In this document: positions 1-5,315 of the stretch, piece by piece
Position numbering within the stretch: the first letter of the stretch is position 1
Layout of the letters: each line of letters opens with the position of its first letter
NCBI GenBank assembly: GCA_009993495.1
Contig: JAACTI010000145.1
Coordinates: 1 to 5,694, forward strand
Direction of reading: 5' to 3'
DNA from: Deltaproteobacteria bacterium
Lineage (GTDB): Bacteria > Desulfobacterota > Desulfuromonadia > Desulfuromonadales > Geopsychrobacteraceae
DNA length: 5,694 nucleotides
Program-made: the position numbers and the translations under genes
The notes under the pieces: generated by a model
Database searches by the model: none
What the model saw: only the letters and a program-made list of their open reading frames with translations
What the model was told of the DNA's origin: nothing

Positions 1-337
1 AGCTGCAAAAGCCCCCTGCCTGCTGCATGTCGGCACAGTTTTTAAAACCACAGTATCCACACTGGGGCTGGCCCAGGGGTTCTTTGGCCGTTCCAAACAA
101 GACCAACAAACCGGCGGCGTCGAGATTATCGGCATCACGCAGAAAAAAAGCCAGGTCGCAACGGCGACCGATGACCCGCATCTGTTCGGCAATCTGATGT
201 TTTTCCGGATTGCTGACAACTGCGGTTTCGAGCAAATCTTTACCCCGCCCCTTGGGTGCGGTGCGGGCAGCCAGGCACATTTGACGCGCTACAGCTTCCA
301 GCCCCTGGGTTTCAATGGTCTGATTTAATTGCAACAT
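1..337 (-). CDS. DUF2148 ferredoxin-like [4Fe-4S] domain protein (partial, 3' end outside window)
   Basis: The first 112 codons are visible; the gene continues past the left edge. The N-terminal half contains the ARTAPKGRG motif (residues 24-32), a hallmark of the DUF2148 family of uncharacterised ferredoxin-domain proteins. It is followed by an RxxGRRCD segment near residues 54-61 and then a cysteine cluster, C93-x2-C96-x4-C101-x9-C111, which would bind a [4Fe-4S] centre. The start is ATG at 337: AAAGGA (345-350) sits 7 nt upstream. The protein is probably cytoplasmic, since no signal peptide or membrane segment is seen. The family is common in anaerobic bacteria and archaea, and its reaction is not established. 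The gene lies 39 nt after rlmD on the same strand, so it is probably cotranscribed. Family assignment rests on recognised motifs; function is unknown. Confidence 0.85.
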   Translation of the reverse strand, partial: MLQLNQTIETQGLEAVARQMCLAARTAPKGRGKDLLETAVVSNPEKHQIAEQMRVIGRRCDLAFFLRDADNLDAAGLLVLFGTAKEPLGQPQCGYCGFKNCADMQQAGGFCS

Positions 338-376
338 AGGTTTATCCTTTTATTGTTCAGGGGACAACAAAGCAAA

Positions 377-1678
377 TTATTCGCGCACAAACAAAGAAAG
401 GCTTTCCAGGTGCCAGTTTTGCGGGAACATGTCAATGGGGCGACTTTCCTCCAGGGTATAATGGTTATCGAACAAAATGGCCATGTCTCGCGCCAGGGTC
501 ATGGGATCGCAGGAAACATAAAGGATGCGTTTCACACCCTGACGCACAAGTTCGGGTATCACGTCTCGTGCACCGGTGCGTGGCGGATCGAGCAGCACCA
601 GATCGAAACCCGCGGCACCGGCAAATTCCCGGCACGCCCCCATGGCATTGCGGGCGTGAAATTCAATATTAGGTATGCGGTTAGATCGCGCATTGGCGCG
701 CCCCTGCGCGATGGAGGCATTGAAATCTTCAATGGCGACCACCTGGGCAACCCGGCGTGCAAAAGGCAGACTGAAATTTCCCATTCCACAATAAAGGTCA
801 AGCACCCGCCAACCGACTTGAGGCTGAGTCATGCGCAGGGCCTCGGTGACCAGCCGACGGTTCTGGGTTAAATTCACCTGGGCAAAACCGCCGGCGGCAT
901 AAGCCAGATGAAGGGGTGGGACATCTACTTCAATGGACAAATGCGGGCTGCCGCTCACCAGCTGCAAAGATGTTTTGCGCCCGGACTGGATCAACACCGA
1001 CAGGGGTTGGTCGGCGGACAGTCGACTCAAATGCGCGGCCAAACCCGCGCTATCTTCACCAGTGTAGTGAAAAATCAGCCGTACCTGATTCTGGTCATCC
1101 GTTTCCATATCGATTTGCGGAATGTCCTTAACCAAAGAACTGTCCTGCAAGCAACCACGCACCAGGGGCAAGAGCGCATTAAAGACAGGCGCGGCTATGG
1201 CACAGCTTGCAACATCGACCACAGAATGGGTGCCGGGCGCATAAAAACCGATCAATAGGTGATCATCCACACTCATCTGGCATTTAAACTGAACCCGACT
1301 CCGATAGTTCCACTCAACCGGAGATTCAAGAATGGGGCTGATTTTCTTTGCATCCACCCCGCACTGACGCCGCAGGATATCAGCGAAAATTTGTTCTTTG
1401 CAACGCAATTGCTCGGTATAAGTCAGCATCTGCCACTGGCAACCGCCACAACGGCCGGAAACCGGGCAACGCGCGGTGCAGCGCGCCGGCGAAGGCTCGG
1501 CAATCCGCTCAATATCGGCTTCGGCGTAACGTTTTTTTTCGTGCGTCAGGCGCGCCCATAAACGGTCACCTGGAACCGCCCCGCGTACAAACACCACCCG
1601 CCCGGAAAAACGCGCCACCCCGCGGCCACCAAAGGCCAGGGATTTAATGTCCAGCGGACCAATCAGTCCTTCACACAT
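377..1678 (-). CDS. rlmD: 23S rRNA (uracil-5-)-methyltransferase, RlmD/RumA type
   Basis: SAM-dependent enzyme expected to make 5-methyluridine in 23S rRNA (U1939 in E. coli). The protein has 433 residues, the same length as E. coli RumA as I recall it. An N-terminal TRAM domain (about 6-60, with GGRGVARFSGRVVFV) precedes iron-sulfur cysteines C71-x5-C77-x2-C80 and a likely fourth at C159. The C-terminal half is a Rossmann methyltransferase: GGFAQVN (263-269), SAM loop VLDLYCGMGNF (292-302), LLDPPRTGA (362-370). The catalytic cysteine is C390 in YVSCDP, and the C-terminal base is E425 in HLES. No clear Shine-Dalgarno precedes ATG 1678; the lysA-like stop is 9 nt upstream in the same frame, so translation probably depends on coupling. 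The four-cysteine layout argues against TrmA, but outside Gammaproteobacteria this family can target other sites (RlmC or RlmCD specificity), so the exact uridine is inferred. Confidence 0.93.
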   Translation of the reverse strand: MCEGLIGPLDIKSLAFGGRGVARFSGRVVFVRGAVPGDRLWARLTHEKKRYAEADIERIAEPSPARCTARCPVSGRCGGCQWQMLTYTEQLRCKEQIFADILRRQCGVDAKKISPILESPVEWNYRSRVQFKCQMSVDDHLLIGFYAPGTHSVVDVASCAIAAPVFNALLPLVRGCLQDSSLVKDIPQIDMETDDQNQVRLIFHYTGEDSAGLAAHLSRLSADQPLSVLIQSGRKTSLQLVSGSPHLSIEVDVPPLHLAYAAGGFAQVNLTQNRRLVTEALRMTQPQVGWRVLDLYCGMGNFSLPFARRVAQVVAIEDFNASIAQGRANARSNRIPNIEFHARNAMGACREFAGAAGFDLVLLDPPRTGARDVIPELVRQGVKRILYVSCDPMTLARDMAILFDNHYTLEESRPIDMFPQNWHLESLSLFVRE

Positions 1679-1687
1679 ACAACGCCA

Positions 1688-2953
1688 TCAGGACAAAGGG
1701 TTGAAGACATCCGCACTGAAATTCAGGGTGGCGAAATAATCAGCATTGGTTTCAGCGCGCCGAATCAGTTCAAAGTGACCATCGGTACGCAACAAGAGTT
1801 CTTGAGGACGCAGGCGACCATTGTATTGGAAACCCATCGCCTGACCATGGGCGCCGGTATCATGAATCACCAGCAGATCACCATCATCAATTTTGGGCAA
1901 TGCGCGTTGAACGGCAAACTTATCATTGTTTTCACACAAGGATCCCACCACATCGTAAACCTGATCTTTGGGTTCTTGACTTTTGCCCACCACCTCAATG
2001 TGGTGATAGGCGTCATACATCGCCGGCCGCATCAAGGCCGACATACAACTATCTACCCCAATGTATTGACGATACGTTTGTTTGGAATTAATCGCCCGGG
2101 TCACCAAGGCACCGTGGGGTCCCGTCATGAAACGACCACTTTCCATCACCATCCGCGGCACATAGCCATGGGTTTTCTTGAAGTCGTCGAACAAAGCGCT
2201 GATGTCCTGGGCCATTTGTGCAACATTCAACGCCTGTTGATCGGGGCGATAGGGGATGCCGAATCCCCCGCCAATATTCAAAAACTCGAAGCGAATGCCC
2301 AGCTCTTTTTCGACCATCTGCGCAATTTCAAGGAGCATACGGGCGGTTTCGACCATATAGGTATAGTCGAGTTCATTGGATGCGACCATCGTATGCAACC
2401 CAAAACGCTTGGCTCCGCGGTCACGCGCCAAACGGTAAGCATCTACCACCTGGTCATGGCTGACCCCATATTTAGCCTCGACCGGATTGCCAATAATCAA
2501 ATTACCGGTTCGTCGCGGCCCCGGATTGTAGCGAAAACACACCAGCTCCGGCATCTGCGGAACTTTTTCAATCAGGGAAATATCATCCAGATTCAGAATG
2601 CAGCCACCATCTTTAAGGGCAAAGTGAAATTCTTCCTCGGTGGTATTATTGGAGGTGTACATAATGTCTTCACCCCGGGCGCCGACCTCGCGGCTGAGAA
2701 TCAATTCAGGGATCGAACTACAATCGAAACCAAAACCCATCTCACGCATAATTTCCAGAATGCGCCGATTCGGCAGGGCCTTAACCGCAAAATATTCCTG
2801 AAAACCCGCAAGCGTGGCAAAGGCCGCCTTGAGATCGGCGCCGGTTTGACGAATACCCGCTTCGTCATACACGTGAAAAGGGGTGCCGAAATGCGCCGCA
2901 ACCCCTTTGATTCCGGGAAGCAGGCGGGCTTGGAAATCGTTGGACATGGGCAT
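1688..2953 (-). CDS. lysA: Diaminopimelate decarboxylase-like fold-type III PLP enzyme
   Basis: Likely catalyses meso-diaminopimelate to lysine plus CO2, the last step of lysine synthesis. The 421-residue protein has an alanine-racemase-type PLP barrel followed by a beta domain. Visible features are the PLP lysine K58 (YFAVKALPN), H187 in GLHTMVASN, the phosphate-binding glycine loop IGGGFGIPY (227-235), ESGR (271-274), R309 and Y313 in MRPAMYDAYH, and the partner-subunit C340-E341. The motifs differ from textbook LysA: CENND replaces CESGD, ESGR replaces EPGR, and H369 in DTGAHG sits where a PLP-contacting tyrosine (GAY) is usual. I recall similar motifs in a LysA subfamily of anaerobes, so this may be a normal variant; another amino-acid decarboxylase cannot be excluded. 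ATG 2953 is preferred to ATG 2947 because AAGGAG lies 7 nt before the former. It follows the HAD gene by 55 nt and runs into rlmD. Confidence 0.87.
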   Translation of the reverse strand: MPMSNDFQARLLPGIKGVAAHFGTPFHVYDEAGIRQTGADLKAAFATLAGFQEYFAVKALPNRRILEIMREMGFGFDCSSIPELILSREVGARGEDIMYTSNNTTEEEFHFALKDGGCILNLDDISLIEKVPQMPELVCFRYNPGPRRTGNLIIGNPVEAKYGVSHDQVVDAYRLARDRGAKRFGLHTMVASNELDYTYMVETARMLLEIAQMVEKELGIRFEFLNIGGGFGIPYRPDQQALNVAQMAQDISALFDDFKKTHGYVPRMVMESGRFMTGPHGALVTRAINSKQTYRQYIGVDSCMSALMRPAMYDAYHHIEVVGKSQEPKDQVYDVVGSLCENNDKFAVQRALPKIDDGDLLVIHDTGAHGQAMGFQYNGRLRPQELLLRTDGHFELIRRAETNADYFATLNFSADVFNPLS

Positions 2954-2960
2954 AAAAAAA

Positions 2961-2966
2961 CTCCTT
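2961..2966 (-). promoter_or_regulatory. Shine-Dalgarno site of lysA-like gene
   Basis: AAGGAG on the minus strand, followed by a run of seven T and then ATG at 2953. The 7-nt spacing selects this ATG over the second in-frame ATG six bases later (13 nt spacing). Confidence 0.8.
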
Positions 2967-2978
2967 GAGCAGTAACCG

Positions 2979-2994
2979 GCTCAGCACACTGAGC
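2979..2994 (-). other. Small hairpin between HAD gene and lysA-like gene
   Basis: On the transcript, GCTCAG and CTGAGC form a perfect 6-bp stem around a TGTG loop. It sits 14 nt after the HAD stop codon and 12 nt before the lysA Shine-Dalgarno. There is no T-run directly after it, so it is not a typical terminator; it could be an mRNA processing or stability element, or chance. Confidence 0.3.
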
Positions 2995-3008
2995 AGACAG
3001 ATAGAGAT

Positions 3009-3581
3009 TCAGGCAGCAAAGCGCGCCAGTAGGGCTTCAATGCTCCGCAATGTAGCAAAAAAAAGTTCTTTGGCCGGATGCGCGGAATAATCCGCACAAG
3101 GCCTTGAAATATAGACAAAACGTGCGCCGCAATCCAAACAGGCAAGCCCGCCGGTCAACAGACGATCATCCAGCAGGGCAATCTGGTTGGTTTGATAATT
3201 CCCCAGGGCGGCAATTTTCAGCAGACCATCGGGATAAGGCTTTTTGCGGACGCCATCGATAAAAATAATGTGTGGAAAATTTTCGCGAAACCAGCTGCGT
3301 CGCTCCGGTGTCGGTTTATTGCTCAGGATATAAACATGACCGGCGCCGAAAATTTGTTGCGCTTCCGTCAAAGCCTTTTGCCCCAGGGCAACCGGCTGGG
3401 GCGCACCATGGGGGCCAAGGACACCGTCAAAATCGAAAACCAGGGCCCTGACACCGCGCTGTTTTAAAGCGGCCAAATCAACATCGGCGGTGGAACCTTG
3501 GGCCGCCTGTTTCTGTAACTGGCCCAAAGCCCGACGCTGTCGATGGCCGGCAAGGAAGACATACAGCAGCTGACTCATCAC
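3009..3581 (-). CDS. HAD-superfamily hydrolase, YqeG/GEP4-like; candidate phosphatidylglycerophosphate phosphatase
   Basis: Soluble HAD phosphatase of 190 residues. Motif I is FDFDGVLG (nucleophile D50, general acid D52), motif II is SNKPT (S87), motif III is KKPYP (K113/K114), and motif IV is LLDDRLLTGG (D138, D139). The compact arrangement with no cap insert, the LKxxGVRALVFD lead-in and the LLTGG segment resemble the YqeG/GEP4 family (HAD subfamily IIIA), whose yeast member GEP4 is a phosphatidylglycerophosphate phosphatase. It differs from that family in having DGV where DNT is usual. The gene begins 6-9 nt after the stop of the pgsA-like gene, fitting the next step of phosphatidylglycerol synthesis. 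The start is either GTG 3581 or ATG 3578; a weak AGG that overlaps the upstream TAG stop fits ATG 3578 slightly better and implies translational coupling. HAD assignment is firm; the substrate is inferred mainly from context. Confidence 0.8.
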   Translation of the reverse strand: MMSQLLYVFLAGHRQRRALGQLQKQAAQGSTADVDLAALKQRGVRALVFDFDGVLGPHGAPQPVALGQKALTEAQQIFGAGHVYILSNKPTPERRSWFRENFPHIIFIDGVRKKPYPDGLLKIAALGNYQTNQIALLDDRLLTGGLACLDCGARFVYISRPCADYSAHPAKELFFATLRSIEALLARFAA

Positions 3582-3587
3582 CGAGAC

Positions 3588-4160
3588 CTAACCGGCTGAG
3601 GGTTTGCGCAGCAATAGAATGAGAGAGGCGACGTAATCGATCAGAGACCACAGGGTAATCAGCAGCACGCACAGCGCGAGGTAAAAGACCAAAGCTGAAA
3701 GGTCGAGATCAAACTGCTGCAGCAGGCCAATAATTAACAGGAGAAAGTAACCGACGCCCTGCCCCCAGGCCTTGACCTTCCCCGACATGCGCGAGGCCAT
3801 GACCACTCGCTCTTTCATGGCAAAAAGTCGCACGTAACTGACACTCACGTCGCGCAGGGCCATGAAAGCGGGCAACCACAAGGGCACAAGCCCCACCGAA
3901 GTTAAGGAAAAATACAGAATCAAGCGCGCAATGGAATCGGTGTAGGGATCAAAAAATTTACCAAAATCGCTGGTCAAGTTATGTTTGCGCGCCAGAATGC
4001 CGTCGTAAAGATCTGTCAGTTCGGCCAGTCCGCCCAGCGCGGCAGCTACCAGAATTGTTAGGATATTCAAGCCGAAAGCGGCAAAAAGCATCGCTACTCC
4101 GGCGGCGAGAAAAACCCGCGAAACGGTCAAAATTTGAAGATAAACATAGGCGCGTTTCAT
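3588..4160 (-). CDS. pgsA: CDP-alcohol phosphatidyltransferase, PgsA-like (CDP-diacylglycerol–glycerol-3-phosphate 3-phosphatidyltransferase)
   Basis: Integral inner-membrane enzyme of 190 residues. The full CDP-alcohol phosphotransferase signature D-x2-DG-x2-AR-x8-G-x3-D-x3-D is present: D50, D53, G54, A57, R58, G67, D71, D75. These aspartates bind the metal ions and the CDP-alcohol. Hydrophobic segments lie at about 12-45, 78-102, 135-150 and 155-185, consistent with about six helices. The N-terminal TVSR, RDVSVSYVR (103-111) and ASRMSGKVKAWGQ (122-134) match the PgsA pattern, so phosphatidylglycerophosphate is the likely product; other CDP-alcohol transferases (cardiolipin or phosphatidylinositol-phosphate type) share the signature and are less likely. 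ATG 4160 is preceded by a weak AGGA at 11 nt, located in the centre of a palindrome. It is the first gene of the tightly spaced downstream block. Confidence 0.88.
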   Translation of the reverse strand: MKRAYVYLQILTVSRVFLAAGVAMLFAAFGLNILTILVAAALGGLAELTDLYDGILARKHNLTSDFGKFFDPYTDSIARLILYFSLTSVGLVPLWLPAFMALRDVSVSYVRLFAMKERVVMASRMSGKVKAWGQGVGYFLLLIIGLLQQFDLDLSALVFYLALCVLLITLWSLIDYVASLILLLRKPSAG

Positions 4161-4291
4161 CTGGTTATACGTCCTGACGTGGGGGTCAACAAATTAAAGG
4201 CGAATCTTAGCAGATAAAAATGCCGACGGCCAGCGGTGAAATGAAATTTCCTCATCTGCGACAAACCGGTCAATCTGGTTAAAAAAGAGGG
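4161..4291. other. 131-bp intergenic region upstream of pgsA-like gene
   Basis: This is the largest gap in the window and the likeliest site of an internal promoter for the downstream block. It holds a 12-bp palindrome at 4169-4180 and an inverted repeat pairing 4210-4215 with 4254-4259. On the minus strand a T6 run (4286 to 4281) follows the end of the 80-codon gene. The best sigma-70-like match is TAAGAT (4209-4204) with TGGCCG 17 nt upstream, which is weak. No convincing sigma-54 site was found. Confidence 0.35.
4169..4180 (-). promoter_or_regulatory. Palindrome overlapping the pgsA ribosome-binding region
   Basis: Arms ACGTC and GACGT flank a 2-bp centre. On the transcript this reads ACGT-CAGG-ACGT, placing the weak Shine-Dalgarno core AGGA at the loop, 11 nt before the pgsA ATG. 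It could be a DNA operator or a weak mRNA hairpin affecting initiation, but a 12-bp palindrome can arise by chance. Confidence 0.25.
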
Positions 4292-4534
4292 CTAAAATGG
4301 GGGGGAAAGTGGGGAGAGAAGCCCGTGGGAGGTGATACTGCGACATAAAAAATAGAGCGCAGCTAAAAGTGGGAGCACGACATTAACCAGAAAGTGGAAC
4401 AGTAAACCCCGCGTGCGTCCCCAGATTTTCTTCATGGCCGTCAAACGAAAATACTCGTGATCGGACATCAGCCGCAGCAGTGAGACAATCACAACAAAAA
4501 TGGCAAATAGCGACCTTACCAGATCGAGTTGCAT
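4292..4534 (-). CDS. Small two-helix membrane protein of unknown function
   Basis: I do not recognise this 80-residue protein. Two strongly hydrophobic segments (about 5-22 and 44-64) flank a 20-residue loop with basic residues R30, K35, K36, R40 and R42, plus the polar stretch SDHEYF. By the positive-inside rule the loop would be cytoplasmic and both ends outside. The C-terminal tail is short and proline-rich (SPLSPPF). ATG 4534 is chosen because GGAGG lies only 5 nt upstream; an in-frame ATG 14 codons earlier (4576) lacks such a site and would give 94 residues. Membrane topology and the strong ribosome-binding site support a real gene. It stands between the 55-codon gene (98 nt away) and the pgsA-like gene (131 nt away). 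A role near the membrane or in lipid synthesis is possible, but nothing in the sequence shows it. Confidence 0.7.
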   Translation of the reverse strand: MQLDLVRSLFAIFVVIVSLLRLMSDHEYFRLTAMKKIWGRTRGLLFHFLVNVVLPLLAALYFLCRSITSHGLLSPLSPPF

Positions 4535-4539
4535 AAGAG

Positions 4540-4544
4540 CCTCC
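4540..4544 (-). promoter_or_regulatory. Shine-Dalgarno site of the small membrane protein gene
   Basis: A perfect GGAGG on the minus strand with a 5-nt spacer to ATG 4534. It decides the start of the 80-codon gene in favour of this ATG over the in-frame ATG at 4576. Confidence 0.75.
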
Positions 4545-4632
4545 ACAGGCAAATAACAACTCAAAAATAACACCATTCTACAAAATTAGCAACACCCTGC
4601 TCTACCCGATATTTTCAGGTTTTTTAGCGATT

Positions 4633-4800
4633 TCAATAGATAACAATATAGCCGTGACGACGGGCAATAGCAGAAATTTCCAGAACATCGTTTAATTGGT
4701 AGGTTTCCCCATCGAGGACAAAAGTGTAACCCCCTTCGGGATTCTCTTTTGCCAAACTGATTAAATATTCGAAGCTCGCCGTTTTAACGGTTTCATTCAT
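4633..4800 (-). CDS. Hypothetical 55-residue protein
   Basis: Short open frame from ATG 4800 to TGA 4633-4635. The protein starts MNETVKTASFEYLISLAKEN, continues with GGYTFVLDGETYQLND around residues 23-38, and ends RRHGYIVIY. It has no membrane segment, cysteine or recognised motif. It looks like a small soluble alpha/beta protein, and the mix of charged and hydrophobic residues is typical of coding sequence. AGAGGA (4810-4815) lies 9 nt before the start, and the frame begins 30 nt after the yjbQ stop on the same strand, as expected for the next gene of an operon. I do not recognise the family. Its length, ribosome-binding site, position and the absence of any competing frame support a real gene; function cannot be said. 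Confidence 0.65.
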   Translation of the reverse strand: MNETVKTASFEYLISLAKENPEGGYTFVLDGETYQLNDVLEISAIARRHGYIVIY

Positions 4801-4809
4801 GCCTTGGCT

Positions 4810-4815
4810 TCCTCT
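4810..4815 (-). promoter_or_regulatory. Shine-Dalgarno site of the 55-codon gene
   Basis: AGAGGA on the minus strand, 9 nt before ATG 4800, inside the 30-nt gap after yjbQ. Its position is the main non-compositional evidence that the 55-codon frame is translated. Confidence 0.6.
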
Positions 4816-4830
4816 CTTTCAAACTCAGGT

Positions 4831-5250
4831 TCATTCGCCGATAATTTTTACCAGCACACGCTTGCGTCTGCGGCCATCAAATTCACCATAAAATATCTGT
4901 TCCCATGGACCAAAATCCAGCTGGCCGCCGCTTACCGCCACCACCACTTCGCGCCCCATGAGGGTGCGTTTGATATGCGCGTCGCCATTATCTTCGCCAG
5001 TGCGATTATGCTGATAACGACTCAGGGGTTCGTGGGGCGCCAAAGACTCCAGCCAGCCCTCAAAATCGTGATGCAACCCCGTTTCGTCATCGTTGATAAA
5101 AACCGAGGCTGTAATGTGCATGGCGTTGACCAGCAGCAAGCCTTCCTGAATAGTGCTCTCACGTAAACAGTCCCTGACCTGTGGCGTAATATTCCGGAAT
5201 TCACGCCGGGTCGGAATATCGAACCAGAGTTCTTTGCGATAAGTTTTCAT
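4831..5250 (-). CDS. yjbQ: YjbQ/UPF0047 family protein (annotated in databases as secondary thiamine-phosphate synthase)
   Basis: Full-length member of the UPF0047/YjbQ family: 139 residues, the usual size. Diagnostic segments are GLLLVNAMHITASVFIND (37-54), a paired histidine H60-H61 followed by D62-F63, the H81 to H92 region containing GEDNGDAH (85-92), and the C-terminal GREVVVAVSGGQLDFGPWEQ (99-118) followed by the FYGEFDG strand (120-126). The conserved histidines, glutamate and aspartates probably form a metal or phosphate site. Family members complement thiamine-phosphate synthase mutants weakly, hence the database name; the native role is unsettled. It is a cytoplasmic protein. ATG 5250 is preceded by AAAGGAG (5262-5268) with an 11-nt spacer, somewhat long. 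It lies 65 nt after the sigma-54 regulator and 30 nt before the 55-codon gene. No thiamine gene is nearby. Confidence 0.93.
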   Translation of the reverse strand: MKTYRKELWFDIPTRREFRNITPQVRDCLRESTIQEGLLLVNAMHITASVFINDDETGLHHDFEGWLESLAPHEPLSRYQHNRTGEDNGDAHIKRTLMGREVVVAVSGGQLDFGPWEQIFYGEFDGRRRKRVLVKIIGE

Positions 5251-5315
5251 TATTGGAAATTCTCCTTTCAGTGCCCGCAGATCCGGCTGCTCTGCCCTTT
5301 CCCCTGATCAAAACA

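Noticed and set aside
1775..2968. Long plus-strand open frame (397 codons) opposite the lysA-like gene.
   Set aside because: It is the antisense shadow of a gene with full family motifs; its translation is rich in H, T and I without recognisable domains.
4164..4189. Sigma-70-like pair TTGACC (4189-4184) and TATAAC (4169-4164) on the minus strand just before pgsA.
   Set aside because: The spacer is 14 nt, short of the usual 16-18, and the implied transcript start would fall at the ATG with no ribosome-binding site.
4281..4324. Possible rho-independent terminator after the 80-codon membrane protein gene: GGGCT/AGCCC stem followed by T6 on the minus strand.
   Set aside because: The stem is only 5 bp with a 26-nt loop rich in C, and the stop codon lies within it; too weak to call a terminator, though the T-run is real.
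4535..4576. Extended 94-residue version of the small membrane protein starting at ATG 4576.
   Set aside because: The strong GGAGG lies inside this extension and serves ATG 4534; no comparable site precedes 4576.
4605..4619. Hairpin CCTGA/TCGGG with an AAATA loop after the 55-codon gene.
   Set aside because: Includes a G-T wobble, has only five pairs, and is followed by TAGAGC and not by a T-run.
4535..4632. Promoter-like AT-rich stretch before the 80-codon gene (TTGCTA, 16 nt, TTATTT on the minus strand).
   Set aside because: The -10 match is poor and the region is simply AT-rich; operon continuation is equally likely.
5277..5295. Hairpin GCAGA/TCTGC between the sigma-54 activator and yjbQ.
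   Set aside because: Five base pairs with a 9-nt loop and no following T-run; not distinguishable from chance.
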